Assembly: GCF_006874585.1 (NCBI RefSeq)
Contig: NZ_CP029761.1
Coordinates: 1,871,001 to 1,935,000 of the forward strand
Reading direction: 5' to 3'
DNA length: 64,000 nt
DNA from: Sphingomonas sp. IC081
GTDB taxonomy: Bacteria; Pseudomonadota; Alphaproteobacteria; Sphingomonadales; Sphingomonadaceae
Part shown: positions 26,001-35,267 of the stretch, piece by piece
Layout: each line of letters starts with the position of its first letter
Numbering within the stretch: the first letter of the stretch is position 1
Notes under the pieces: generated by a model
Told to the model about the DNA's origin: nothing
The model's database searches: none
The model's input: only the letters and a program-made list of their open reading frames with translations
Position numbers and translations under genes: made by a program

Positions 26001-27230
26001 TCAGGCGGCGGCGCGTTGCTCGCCGCCCTCGAACCATTCGATCAGCATCGTCAGCATGTGGCGCAGCGTGGCCTCCTGCTCCTCGATCCGCGCTTCAAGG
26101 CGGGCGATGTGCGCCCGGGCATCGGCAAGCTGCTCCTGCAGCGCGGCAGCCGGCGTGCCGTCGGGCGCCGAAGCACCGCTTTCGGATGCAACCCGACGCG
26201 CATGTTCGGCAGAAGCGGCGACTTCCAGCACGGCCTGCTGCAGTTCGTCGATCTGGGCATCGCGGTGCGCCAGCGCCGCTTCGATCATCGCCGCCGCCGC
26301 CGCCGCGTCGAGGCCGGAGACGACTGGCGCCTGTGCGACCTGTTCGGCTACGGTAGCGGCCGGCGCCGCCTGAAGCGGTTGCGCCGCCCTGGCCTGGGGA
26401 GCGACCAGCGCGATCGCGCCGTCGTCATCCAGTTCGCCCAGCACTTCCTCCAGCATCGCCACCTCGATCCGCGAACGCTGTTCGACGGCGCCGAGCAGCA
26501 GCAGGCGGTTGAGCACCTGGTTGATCCGGCGCGGGATGCCACCGGTGGCGGCATGGATGCGGGCGTGGACCGCCTCGTCGAAGCTCGGGCTGCCCTGCCA
26601 TCCGGCACAGGCAAGACGGTGCTCGATATAACCGCGCACTTCCCCGGCGGTCATCGCGGTCAGGTGATGGGTCGCGATCACGCGCTGGCGCAGCTGTTCG
26701 AGCTGGTCGCTTTCAAGCAGCAGCTGGCGGAACTCCGGCTGGCCCAGCAGCAGGGTCTGCAGCAGCGGATGCGCGCCAAGCTGGAAGTTGGACAGCATGC
26801 GCAGTTCCTCGATCGCCGCGACCGAGAGGTTCTGTGCCTCGTCGACGATCAGCAGGCAGCGCCGTCCGGCCCGTGCCTCGGCGTGGAGGAAACTCTCGAT
26901 CGCGCCGAGCGCCGAGGCCTTGTCATGGCCTTCGACCGCCAGCCCGAAGGCCTGTGCGACGACATGGACGATCTGCTCGCCGTCGAGCGCGCTGGTCACG
27001 ACCAGCGCGGCGGTGAGCCGCGCGGGATCGATGGTCGCCATCAGGTGCGCGACCAATGTCGACTTGCCCGCACCGACTTCGCCGGTGATGACCACGAAGC
27101 CCTCCCCCTGCGCCAGACCGTAGCCCAGGTAGGACAGCGCCTTGCGGTGCGTCGCGCTCTCGAAATAGAACGCCGGATCGGGGGTGAGTTGGAAAGGCCT
27201 CGCCCTGAGCCCGTAGAAGTCTTCGAACAT
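26001..27230 (-). CDS. XrtA-associated ATPase (ExeA/GspA-like)
   Basis: A 409-residue AAA ATPase. MFEDFYGLRARPFQLTPDPAF is the typical start. Walker A is GEVGAGKSTLVAHL (about residues 50-63) and Walker B is RCLLIVDEAQNLS. The ATPase domain ends near 265. The last 130 residues are alanine-rich and coiled-coil-like (LADARAHIARLEARIEEQEATL). The family resembles GspA/ExeA, which helps assemble envelope complexes, and occurs in PEP-CTERM EPS loci. It is probably cytoplasmic and served by the same transcript as its neighbours. Confidence 0.9.
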   Translation of the reverse strand: MFEDFYGLRARPFQLTPDPAFYFESATHRKALSYLGYGLAQGEGFVVITGEVGAGKSTLVAHLMATIDPARLTAALVVTSALDGEQIVHVVAQAFGLAVEGHDKASALGAIESFLHAEARAGRRCLLIVDEAQNLSVAAIEELRMLSNFQLGAHPLLQTLLLGQPEFRQLLLESDQLEQLRQRVIATHHLTAMTAGEVRGYIEHRLACAGWQGSPSFDEAVHARIHAATGGIPRRINQVLNRLLLLGAVEQRSRIEVAMLEEVLGELDDDGAIALVAPQARAAQPLQAAPAATVAEQVAQAPVVSGLDAAAAAAMIEAALAHRDAQIDELQQAVLEVAASAEHARRVASESGASAPDGTPAAALQEQLADARAHIARLEARIEEQEATLRHMLTMLIEWFEGGEQRAAA

Positions 27231-27253
27231 TTCGCTGTTCTCCCGCGAAATTC

Positions 27254-28972
27254 TTAAAAACTGTACCGCAGCCCGGCGAGGGCCGATGCGGTCCAGTAAT
27301 CGTCGATCAAGGCGTCATCGCGGCTCGATCCGTCGATGCTCACGGCCAGAGTAGCGCGCAATCGCCGCGCAAGCATCCGATAATACGAGATGCTGCCGCC
27401 ATAGCCCATGCTGTCTCCGGTCAGCGGATCGTTGCTGGACAGCAGGTTGGCATAGACACTTGTCGACCAGCCCGCCTCGCGGCCGAGGCGGCCGGACAGG
27501 TAGGCGCTCAGCCACCAGTTCTCGTCGACCACGCCGTTGGCGGCGGCGAGGATGGAATCTTCCCGCGCAATATAGCTGCGCCGGTCGTAACCGAGGCCGA
27601 TCCCGGCATCGAGACGGCCGATCCGGGTGGCATAGCTCGCCGCGAACCCACGCGAACGGAACACCGCCGAACGCACCGAGCCCAGCGCGCCCGAAAGGCA
27701 GTTGCCGCCATCCGTCGAGGACACGCAGCCGCGCAAGTCACCCGTCACCGGATTGGTCACCACCGTGAAATCGTCCGGCAGCGAATCGAGCGTCCGGTTG
27801 AGCTGGCCGCCGAAGGCCGAAAGGTTGTTGTAGACCGCCAGGCTCAGGCTGCTGCGGTCGTTGGGCGCCCAGGCCAGCGTGCCGCCATAGGCCGTGCCGC
27901 CGTACCGCCTCCCGAAATGGGCCGAAAGCGACGTGCGCGGGCTCGGCCGCCACATCACCGCCGCATCCCACAGCAGGCCGCTGACGTCGTAGGCCAGTTC
28001 GCGCGGCGCGCTCTTGTTGGTCTTGTAGCGGCCGTTGCTGCCGATCTCCGGGTTGCCCTCGGCATCGCGCTGGACGTCGCGGCTGGAGACCTCGACATCC
28101 TCGTAACCCAGCGCACCGACCACCTGCACGGTGCGGCTGACCGGCACCGTGACCATGGCCCGCCCCTGCAGGTCGCGCACGCGCTGGTCGAGGTTGGAGA
28201 CGTCCTCCTGATAGAAGCTGCCGCCGACGCCGAGCCCGACCGGGGCCACCACATGCGGCTTCACCCCGGCCTCGACATTGGCCATCTGCGACACGCTGTG
28301 ATCGAAGATGTCGGCGGCATCGCTGCCCGGCGCGACCACGTAGGCATTGGGCTGCTCCACCTGCGTATAGCCGAGCAGGTAGTTCGCCTTGAGATCGATG
28401 TCGCCCGCGCGCGTCTGGTACGACGGGCCGCCGTAGACCGAATAGATGTTGGTGCGCGAGGAGCCCGGCACGAGGCCGCCGGACAGGGCCGAACCGTCGT
28501 TCCCGACACGCGCCTGGGTGGCGAGCGCCCCTGCCTCCAGCGTCAGGCCGGGCAGCAGCGTGGTATAACCGCGCGCGACGCCGCTGATGATGTCCCCGTC
28601 CCGCGCCCTGCCCCAGCCGATCTGCTTCTGGTAGCGGACCGAGGCCGACAGCGCGTTGTTGCGCCCCGATATGCTGGCATCGGCGCCGACCGAAAGCTGC
28701 GTCCAGGTCAGCACGTCATTGCCCGGCGAAAGTTCGGCGGTGACGACCTGGTCGACTTCGATGTAGGGCGTGACTTCCAGGCGGCGTGCGCCCTTCTGGC
28801 CGTTCCCGCTGCGGCGGGATGCCTTGTCGGACACGGCATCGCCCTCAGCGCTTGCGCCACCGCTCGGAGTGGTCGCATCGTAACCGATCGTCTGCGCCGC
28901 GCCGCCCGAGGGAGCCAGCAGCGCCGCCCCCAGCACACCGGCCAGGCAGGAGAGAAAATGGACAGGCTTCAT
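27254..28972 (-). CDS. XrtA/PEP-CTERM system outer-membrane beta-barrel protein
   Basis: A 572-residue exported protein with a signal peptide (MKPVHFLSCLAGVLGAALLA, cleaved near GGAAQT). The rest alternates amphipathic strands and ends with LAGLRYSF, a C-terminal aromatic typical of outer-membrane barrels. It matches the PEP-CTERM-associated outer-membrane proteins of exosortase A loci and may be the outer-membrane pore or scaffold for the EPS machine. The start overlaps the kinase stop by 4 nt. Confidence 0.85.
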   Translation of the reverse strand: MKPVHFLSCLAGVLGAALLAPSGGAAQTIGYDATTPSGGASAEGDAVSDKASRRSGNGQKGARRLEVTPYIEVDQVVTAELSPGNDVLTWTQLSVGADASISGRNNALSASVRYQKQIGWGRARDGDIISGVARGYTTLLPGLTLEAGALATQARVGNDGSALSGGLVPGSSRTNIYSVYGGPSYQTRAGDIDLKANYLLGYTQVEQPNAYVVAPGSDAADIFDHSVSQMANVEAGVKPHVVAPVGLGVGGSFYQEDVSNLDQRVRDLQGRAMVTVPVSRTVQVVGALGYEDVEVSSRDVQRDAEGNPEIGSNGRYKTNKSAPRELAYDVSGLLWDAAVMWRPSPRTSLSAHFGRRYGGTAYGGTLAWAPNDRSSLSLAVYNNLSAFGGQLNRTLDSLPDDFTVVTNPVTGDLRGCVSSTDGGNCLSGALGSVRSAVFRSRGFAASYATRIGRLDAGIGLGYDRRSYIAREDSILAAANGVVDENWWLSAYLSGRLGREAGWSTSVYANLLSSNDPLTGDSMGYGGSISYYRMLARRLRATLAVSIDGSSRDDALIDDYWTASALAGLRYSF

Positions 28973-30099
28973 CCGCTATACCCATAGTAGGCACCGAAGC
29001 GCCGTCCGCTCGGGCTGAACTGTGCCCCGTTGAGCAGCAGTTGCACGTTGGGACAGGCCGCCAGCAGCGACACCGCATCGTCGATGGCGCCCTGCCCGGT
29101 GCGGTCCGCCCGCACGATCACGACCGCCTGGCCGACATGCTTGGCCAATTCGGCGGCGGGCGATGCGGCCAGCGCAGGCGGGGAATCGAAGATGACGATG
29201 CGGCGCGTGGTGCCCTCGGTCAGCCGGTTCAGCACTTCCGCCGCGCGCGAGGAGGACAGATATTCGCTGTCGTTGACGGTGGTATCGCCCGCGGGCAGCA
29301 CCCAGAGACCGGGCACGTCGGTGCCCAGCACGCAGTCGGCGACGTCGATGCGCTCGTCCATCAGTGCGTCCATCAGGCCCGGGCCGCCCGGCAGCCCCAG
29401 CGCCGAGAGGATCGAGGGCTTGGCGAAGTCGGCATCGACCAGCAGCACCTCGCTTTCCTTCTCCGCCGCGATCGCGAGTGCGAGATTGAGCGCGCAGTAG
29501 GTCTTGCCCTCGCCCGGATGCGGCGAGCCGATCAGGATGCGCTGGGCGGCGGGACCGGCGTTCTGGCGGCGCAGGTCGGCGGCCTGGACCAGCAACCGGC
29601 GCTTGACGATACGGAACTCTTCGAGGAGCGCGCTTACCGCGCCTTCCGGCTCGATCAGCCCCTGCGCGCGCAAATGCTCACGGTCCACCGGGTGGCGGGG
29701 ACCGGAAAAGACCACCGGAAGCAATCTGGCATCGGCAAGCGGACGGGCGAACGGGGCGGCCTCCGGCGGCGTCGCCATGAGCGGCGCTGCCGGCTCTGCC
29801 GGGGCGGCTTCAGGAATTGGAGCGGCTTCGGGAATGTCAGCGGCAGGCACTTCCGCCATCGGCTGAACTGCCGGCGCAAGGGCGCCGCGAGGCTCTGGGC
29901 GAGGCTCTGGGCGAGGCTCTGGGCGAGGCACCGGGCCAGCGACCGGCGGCGCCACTGGAGGAACCACCGGCGGCGTCACGCGCGCAAAATCGAAGCGGCC
30001 TGCCGCCCGCTCGAGCAAGGACTCGCGGGGGCGGGGCTTGGGTTCGGTGTCGTCGGGCATGATGGGGGTGCTCCGGGCAACGCTGCTCTGATCCGTCAT
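28969..30099 (-). CDS. XrtA-associated tyrosine autokinase (BY-kinase)
   Basis: About 376 residues from ATG 30099. The first 130 residues are a Pro/Glu/Arg/Ala-rich low-complexity linker including a PEPR repeat. The kinase domain has Walker A GSPHPGEGKT (about 191-200), Walker A' EVLLVDADFAKPS and Walker B IVIFDSPPAL. The C-terminus is a short tyrosine cluster (GAYYGYSG), the autophosphorylated tail. BY-kinases cycle phosphorylation to control polymer length through the Wzz-like partner encoded 11 nt upstream. A start at 30060 is an alternative. Confidence 0.9.
   Translation of the reverse strand: MTDQSSVARSTPIMPDDTEPKPRPRESLLERAAGRFDFARVTPPVVPPVAPPVAGPVPRPEPRPEPRPEPRGALAPAVQPMAEVPAADIPEAAPIPEAAPAEPAAPLMATPPEAAPFARPLADARLLPVVFSGPRHPVDREHLRAQGLIEPEGAVSALLEEFRIVKRRLLVQAADLRRQNAGPAAQRILIGSPHPGEGKTYCALNLALAIAAEKESEVLLVDADFAKPSILSALGLPGGPGLMDALMDERIDVADCVLGTDVPGLWVLPAGDTTVNDSEYLSSSRAAEVLNRLTEGTTRRIVIFDSPPALAASPAAELAKHVGQAVVIVRADRTGQGAIDDAVSLLAACPNVQLLLNGAQFSPSGRRFGAYYGYSG
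29888..29935 (-). repeat. 12-bp tandem repeat in the kinase linker
   Basis: CGAGGCTCTGGG occurs three times exactly (29888, 29900, 29912) and once with two mismatches (29924). On the coding strand this gives consecutive PEPR units. Perfect in-frame 12-bp repeats are prone to slippage and would change linker length without frameshift. Confidence 0.85.
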
Positions 30100-30110
30100 C
30101 GTCACGTCCC

Positions 30111-31631
30111 TTACGTCACCGTGCCGCGCTGGATGAACTCCACCGCGAGCAGGACAACAAAAAGACCGCAAAGCGCCGCGCCGGCACCGCAGAACAGCTT
30201 GATCCCGCGCCAGCGCAAGGCGCGCGCGCTATCGGTCATGTGCTGCGAGATCGCGCCGAGCACCGGCAGCCCGGTCGCCTTTTCGAGGCCTGCGCTGGTA
30301 GCGAACACCGAACGCACCTTGCCGAGCGCAAAGGCCGCCACGCAGCCGCCGCCGATACCGGCGATCAGCACGCCCAGCAGCAGCAGCGGGCGGTTGGGTG
30401 CCACCGGCTTGCGCGGGCTCGTCGGCGGATCGACGACCTGGAACTTCACCGCCTCGCGCCCGGTCTTCACTTCGCCGCGCAGGCGCAGTTCCTCGCGGTC
30501 CTGCAGGAGCTTGTCGTACTGGTCCTTGAGCACGTCGTAGTCGCGGTTGATGCGCTGGGCCTGGGTCGCCAGTTCCGGGTCCTGGATCGCCGATGCCGTC
30601 AGCGAGGCGATGTCGGACTGGAGCCCGGCCTTGCGGGCAAGCAGCGCCTGCACCGATGCCTGGCGCTCCGCCCGGATCGACTGCAGCGAGCTGTAGGCCG
30701 GGTTCGGCGTGCCGCTGCCGCTGGCCGCCTCCTGCGCGGCCGGTCCCCTGAGCGCGGCGATCTGGTTGCGTGCGGCGATCACGTCGGGGTGATTGTCGGT
30801 CAGGCCCCGCGCGCGCATCGAGGCGAGGTCCGCCTGTGCACGGGATAGCGCCGCCCCCGCCCCGCCGCCGCCCGCCCCCGGGATCGTGCGCGGGATGCTG
30901 GAGAGCTGGCCGTCCATGGCCGCCAGCGCGCTCTGCGCGGCGATGAGATCGGCCTCGACGTCGCGCAGCTGGGTGCGCGAGGCATCGAGCCGCTGCACCA
31001 CCGCCACGCCGCCTTGCGCCAGTTCGGGATGCTGCGCCTCGAAGGCGGTGCGGCGCTGTTCGGCGCTTTCCAGTTCCTTCTCGCGCTGGCGCAGCTGCTG
31101 GTTCACGAAACTGATCGTCTCGACCATGTCGCCCTTGTCGCCCGAAAGGTTTTCCTCGCGGAAGATGTCGATCATCTTCTGGGCGATCTCGCGCGAGAGC
31201 GTGGCGTTTTCGGCATCCGAGAACGAGCGGTAGTCGGCCGTGGCGCTGATCTCGAAAAGATTGTCCTCCTGGCTGACGACCTTCACCTTGTTGCCCAGCT
31301 GGAGCACGGCCTGCTCCATCTGGCTGGGCGAGGCGATGGTGTTGCCAAGGCGGGTGCCGCGCACGACCTTTTCCAGATTGACCGCACTGGTCAGGGTCTG
31401 GCGGATACGTTCGATGTCGCGTTTCTTGTCGGCCACGCCGATGCCGACCTGCTCGGCCAGGGCATCGTCCAGCTGGATGAAGATACGCGCCTGCGATTCG
31501 TAGGCGTTGGGGATCAGGGCCACCGCCAGCCAACCGGCAAGACAGACCGTCCAGGCAACGGCCAGCGCGATCCAGCGCCGGTGCCAGACGCTGTAGATCG
31601 CCCCCATCAGTTCTTCGTAAAGGCCGTTCAT
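30111..31631 (-). CDS. XrtA-system polysaccharide chain-length determinant (Wzz-type)
   Basis: A 506-residue inner-membrane protein. It has an N-terminal helix (about 17-38), a long periplasmic region with coiled coils (LRQREKELESAEQRRTAFEAQ), a proline-rich PTSPRKPVAPNRP segment before a second helix (about 412-435), and a hydrophobic C-terminal helix (LFCGAGAALCGLFVVLLAVEF). Wzz-type co-polymerases set EPS chain length and dock the tyrosine kinase. The kinase gene follows 11 nt later. The match is to the exosortase-associated branch. Confidence 0.92.
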   Translation of the reverse strand: MNGLYEELMGAIYSVWHRRWIALAVAWTVCLAGWLAVALIPNAYESQARIFIQLDDALAEQVGIGVADKKRDIERIRQTLTSAVNLEKVVRGTRLGNTIASPSQMEQAVLQLGNKVKVVSQEDNLFEISATADYRSFSDAENATLSREIAQKMIDIFREENLSGDKGDMVETISFVNQQLRQREKELESAEQRRTAFEAQHPELAQGGVAVVQRLDASRTQLRDVEADLIAAQSALAAMDGQLSSIPRTIPGAGGGGAGAALSRAQADLASMRARGLTDNHPDVIAARNQIAALRGPAAQEAASGSGTPNPAYSSLQSIRAERQASVQALLARKAGLQSDIASLTASAIQDPELATQAQRINRDYDVLKDQYDKLLQDREELRLRGEVKTGREAVKFQVVDPPTSPRKPVAPNRPLLLLGVLIAGIGGGCVAAFALGKVRSVFATSAGLEKATGLPVLGAISQHMTDSARALRWRGIKLFCGAGAALCGLFVVLLAVEFIQRGTVT

Positions 31632-31647
31632 CTCCCCCGCGCCTTCC

Positions 31648-32292
31648 TCAGAACATGCTCTCGGGAATGATGATCACATCGCCCGGGCTCAGCATCACGT
31701 TGGCCTTGCTGTCGCCCTTCTTGAGCAAGTCGCCGAGCCGCAGGGCATATTCCTTCTGGGTGCCGCTGGACTTGTCGAAACGGATCAGCTTGGCGCGGTT
31801 TCCGGCAGCGTATTCCGACAGACCGCCCACCGCGATCATCGCGTCGAGCACGGTCATGTTGGCGCGATAGGGGATCGACGCGGGCTTTTCGGTAGCGCCG
31901 ACCACGCGGATCTGCTGGCTGAACGTGCCCGCGAAACCATCGACGATCACCGAGACGAGGGGATCCTGGATGTACTGCGAGAGCTGGAGGCGGATATCCT
32001 CGGCCAGCATCGCCGGCGTCTTGCCGACGGCGGGCATGTCGGTGATCAGCGGGGTGGTGATGCGCCCGTCGGGCCGCACCTGCACTTTCGCCCCGAGTTC
32101 CGGATTGCGCCAGACAAAGATCGTGAGCTGATCGAGCGGGCCGATCACGTATTCCTCGCCGGGGCCTTCCTGCATCGCCACGAACTGCGCGGGCGGCAAT
32201 TCGGGATGCGAGGCCCCGCCCGCGCACCCGGCGAGCACCGTGCTGGCCAGCGCGGCGCCTCCGAGAAGTCGGGCAAAACGGGGGTACGACAT
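31648..32292 (-). CDS. XrtA-system polysaccharide export lipoprotein (Wza-like)
   Basis: A 214-residue protein. The signal peptide ends in the lipobox LAGC (C22), so it is an outer-membrane lipoprotein. A polysaccharide biosynthesis/export domain follows (YVIGPLDQLTIFVWRNPELG), then a SLBB-type domain (VVGATEKPASIPYRANMTVLDAMIAVGG). It forms the export channel with the periplasmic chain-length protein. It is the first gene of the long leftward EPS operon, so the promoter should lie in 32293-32461. Confidence 0.93.
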   Translation of the reverse strand: MSYPRFARLLGGAALASTVLAGCAGGASHPELPPAQFVAMQEGPGEEYVIGPLDQLTIFVWRNPELGAKVQVRPDGRITTPLITDMPAVGKTPAMLAEDIRLQLSQYIQDPLVSVIVDGFAGTFSQQIRVVGATEKPASIPYRANMTVLDAMIAVGGLSEYAAGNRAKLIRFDKSSGTQKEYALRLGDLLKKGDSKANVMLSPGDVIIIPESMF

Positions 32293-32461
32293 AGGTTCTT
32301 CCCTCCAGCACCAGCTCCCGACCGGATGCTTCCCGATCGCGGATATGGCAGAATTCAGCCTCCGCTATCGGTTAAAAGGGTGAACATTGCGTTAGCCAAA
32401 TTACCCCGCATCCGCGAAAGTCCCAAAATGAGACAGGTCATTCATTTGTGTTAACGCGCTT
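32293..32461 (-). promoter_or_regulatory. promoter region of the leftward EPS operon, with a dyad
   Basis: This gap precedes the export gene. It contains a dyad GTCCCA-AAA-TGAGAC (32420-32434, one mismatch between arms) and GGTTAAAAGGGTGA near 32370, similar to the GGTTAAAGGGTCA beside the micropeptide promoter. A sigma-54-type -24/-12 pair was looked for and is not convincing. Regulation by an activator is inferred, not shown. Confidence 0.35.
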
Positions 32462-33688
32462 TCAAACCAGCATTTCCCGGGCCGGCCCCTGCCCCAGAAA
32501 CGCGGCCGGACTGGCGCTGGCTCCGTAAGCTCCCGCACAGAACACCGCGATCAGGTCTCCCACTTCGGCGCGCGGGAAACCGCCCTTGTCCGCCAGCTTG
32601 TCGAGCGGGGTACACAGGCAACCGACGATCGAGGCCTCCTCCTCCACCGGGGCACCAAAGCGGGTGGCGATGGCGGATGGATAATTGCGCCGCACCACGG
32701 TGCCGAAGTTGCCGGAAGCCGCCAGTTGGTGATGCAGCCCGCCATCGGTGACGAGGAAAATCTCGCCATGGCTTTCCTTCCGGTCGACCACGCGGGCGAT
32801 GTAGACGCCCGCCTCGCCCACCAGATAGCGGCCGAGTTCGATGCAGAAATCGGTCTGGGCGAGGCTGTCGGGCAGGGATTCGAAACGTGCGCCCAAACGC
32901 TCGCCCACCAGCGCGAGATCGAGCGGGACGTCGCCCGGGAAATAGGGAATTCCCAGCCCGCCGCCGAGATTGCAGTGCGGCAGCGCCACACCGCTTTCCT
33001 CCGCCAGCCGCGCGGCAAGGTCGAGTGCCTGCCCCTGGGTTTCGGCAATCGCGGCCCCGTCGAGCGCCTGCGACCCCGCAAAGATATGGAAGCCGCGCCA
33101 CTCGGCCCCGCTGGCGGCGACCTCGCGGACCAGTGCCGGCACCCGCGCGGCATCGATGCCGAATGGCTTGGCACCGCCGCCCATCTTCATGCCCGACCCC
33201 TTGAGGTCGAAATCCGGGTTCACGCGAATGGCCAGACGCGGCGTGCGGCCAAGTTTCTCGCCGATCGCAAATGCCCGCCGTGCTTCGGCTTCGGATTCCA
33301 GATTGAGCGTCACGCCTGCTGAAATGGCCGCTTCCAGTTCGCGGTCGCGCTTGCCCGGCCCGGCAAAGCTGACTTTGCCGGGCTCGATTCCCGCGCCGCG
33401 CAGAATCTCCAGTTCGCCGCCCGAGGCGATATCGAACCCGTCGACCAGCCCGCTCATCAAGCCCAGCACCGGCGCGAAGGGATTGGCCTTCACCGCGTAA
33501 TGCAGCGCCAGCCGCGCCGGCATCGCCGCGCGCAACTGCGCCACCCGCTGGCGGACCAGATCGGCGCTGTAGAGGAACAAGGGCGTATCGCCGGCCTGTT
33601 CCACCCAATCGGTCACCGGCCTGCCGCCGACCGCCAGCACGCCGCCAATCGCATCATAGCCTGCCGGGATCGGCCCCAGCGGCTTCAC
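32462..33688 (-). CDS. PLP-dependent decarboxylase, exosortase A-associated
   Basis: A 408-residue fold-III PLP decarboxylase of the diaminopimelate/ornithine decarboxylase type. The cofactor lysine is K67 in HYAVKANP. The phosphate-binding glycine-rich loop HCNLGGGLGIPYF and the C-terminal active-site CLCTPLDKLADKGG and AGAYGAS are present. The exosortase-linked family decarboxylates an unidentified amino acid, or acts on an amino-acyl-ACP. Its start overlaps the upstream ligase stop by 4 nt. With the ligase, ACP and hydrolases nearby it suggests synthesis of an acylated amine or amino-acid derivative. Confidence 0.92.
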   Translation of the reverse strand: MKPLGPIPAGYDAIGGVLAVGGRPVTDWVEQAGDTPLFLYSADLVRQRVAQLRAAMPARLALHYAVKANPFAPVLGLMSGLVDGFDIASGGELEILRGAGIEPGKVSFAGPGKRDRELEAAISAGVTLNLESEAEARRAFAIGEKLGRTPRLAIRVNPDFDLKGSGMKMGGGAKPFGIDAARVPALVREVAASGAEWRGFHIFAGSQALDGAAIAETQGQALDLAARLAEESGVALPHCNLGGGLGIPYFPGDVPLDLALVGERLGARFESLPDSLAQTDFCIELGRYLVGEAGVYIARVVDRKESHGEIFLVTDGGLHHQLAASGNFGTVVRRNYPSAIATRFGAPVEEEASIVGCLCTPLDKLADKGGFPRAEVGDLIAVFCAGAYGASASPAAFLGQGPAREMLV

Positions 33689-35232
33689 GAAACCGCTCCC
33701 GCCAATTGGGCCGCCAATTCGGCCGCCAGCCCGGTGCGGTCGATCTTGCCATTGGGGCCGATCGGCATCGCCTTGCGCCAGTGGATGGCCTTGGGGATCA
33801 TAAAATTCGGCAAATCTTCCTTGAGCTTGCGCAGCAATTCTGGTTCCCGTTCCGAACTTTCCGAAGCCCCCCGGACAACAAGGTGGACCGCCTGACCCAG
33901 CCTGGGATCGGGCACCCCCAGCGCCGCGGCTTCGAGCACCAGCCCGGTCGCCAGCGCAGCCTCCTCGACTTCCTGCGGGCTGATGCGATTGCCCGCCGAC
34001 TTGATCATGGCGTCACGGCGGCCGACAAAATAGAGCAGCCCCTCGGCATCGCGCCGAACCCGGTCGCCCGACCACACCGCCATGCCGCCATAACGCGACG
34101 CCGCCGGAGCAGGCTTGAAGCGTTCCGCCGTGCGCTCCGGGTCCTGCCAGTAGCCTTGCGCCACGAGCGGCCCGGAATGGACCAGCTCGCCTTCCTCATC
34201 ATCCTGAGAAACTTCGCCCAAATCATTGATTACAAGGACTTCTGCGTGGGGAATTTCCTTGCCCATCGACGTCGGATAGCTGTCGATCAGGGCGGGATCG
34301 AGATAGGTCGAGCGGAAAGCCTCGGTCAGGCCGTACATCGCAAAAAGGCGCGCGTCCGGGAACAGACTGCGCATGCGGCGGACGAGGTCGACCGTCAGCG
34401 CACCGCCGGTATTGGTGAGGCGCCGCAGTTTCGCGGCGGTCCCGGCAGGCCAGTCGACCTCGGTGATCTGCACCCAGAGCGGCGGCACCGCGCCGAGCGT
34501 GGTGATGTCATGGCGTTCCACCGCCTTCACGACGTCGCGCGGCATCAGGTAGTCGAGCGGCACCACGCAGCCCCCGGCATGCCAGGTCGAGAGCAACTGG
34601 TTCTGCCCATAATCGAAAGACAGCGGCATCACCGCCAGCGTCCGGTCGTCCGCCGCCAGTCCGAGATAGTCATGGACCGCATCGGCACCCAGCCAGAGGT
34701 TCGCATGGCTGAGCATCACGCCCTTGGGCCGCCCGGTGGAACCGCTGGTGTAGAGGATCGCGACAAGGTCATCGGGATCGGCCGCGGACGGCGGCAGGTT
34801 GCCGCCCAGCGCTTCGGCGGCGGCGAGTGCGGCACCTTCCTCGAAACGCTGGCAAGTATCGGGCACATCCCCTTCGCCCAGCGTCGCCAACCGGGCGGGC
34901 GTAGCGATCAGCATCACCGCGCCGCTATCGGCCAGGATATGGGCAACCTGCGCATGCTTGAGCAGGGGATTGATCGGAACATGGACCAGTCCCGCCCGCG
35001 CGGCCGCCAGCGGCATCAGGCAGGTCACTTCCCCCTTGGCCGCCCAGGTCGCGACACGCGCGCCTTTTTCGGGAATTTCCTGCGCCAGCCATGCGGCAAG
35101 ACGCGAGACACGCGATCTTAAGGCCTTGTAGTCCAGCGTCTCGCCGCGCAACACCAGTGCGGGGGCACCGTCGCTCCCGCGCAGCGCCAGATGGTCGAGC
35201 GGCAAGATCGGGTTTTCGGCAATGCCGCTCAT
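33685..35232 (-). CDS. acyl-CoA ligase (AMP-forming), exosortase A-associated
   Basis: A 515-residue ANL-superfamily adenylating enzyme. The P-loop-like motif YTSGSTGRPKGVMLSH (about residues 160-175), the A5-like MYGLTEAFRSTY, the hinge region DRVRRDAEGLLYFVGRRDAMIKSAGNRISPQEVE and the C-terminal lysine in NGKIDRTGL are all present. It should activate a carboxylic or amino acid as AMP ester and load it on CoA or the nearby acyl carrier protein. It is the first gene of a two-gene leftward unit with the decarboxylase and is divergent from the GNAT gene, only about 35 bp away. Confidence 0.92.
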   Translation of the reverse strand: MSGIAENPILPLDHLALRGSDGAPALVLRGETLDYKALRSRVSRLAAWLAQEIPEKGARVATWAAKGEVTCLMPLAAARAGLVHVPINPLLKHAQVAHILADSGAVMLIATPARLATLGEGDVPDTCQRFEEGAALAAAEALGGNLPPSAADPDDLVAILYTSGSTGRPKGVMLSHANLWLGADAVHDYLGLAADDRTLAVMPLSFDYGQNQLLSTWHAGGCVVPLDYLMPRDVVKAVERHDITTLGAVPPLWVQITEVDWPAGTAAKLRRLTNTGGALTVDLVRRMRSLFPDARLFAMYGLTEAFRSTYLDPALIDSYPTSMGKEIPHAEVLVINDLGEVSQDDEEGELVHSGPLVAQGYWQDPERTAERFKPAPAASRYGGMAVWSGDRVRRDAEGLLYFVGRRDAMIKSAGNRISPQEVEEAALATGLVLEAAALGVPDPRLGQAVHLVVRGASESSEREPELLRKLKEDLPNFMIPKAIHWRKAMPIGPNGKIDRTGLAAELAAQLAGAVS

Positions 35233-35267
35233 GTCGAGGGAAGGCTCCGCAAGAGGTTTATGGCTAC

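Noticed and set aside
29888..29935. Possible CRISPR array
   Set aside because: Units are 12 bp without spacers and lie in frame inside a kinase gene. No repeat-spacer pattern was found elsewhere in the window.
32293..32461. Sigma-54 promoter in front of the EPS operon
   Set aside because: A TTGGC-like stretch is present but the -12 GC is missing and the spacing does not fit.
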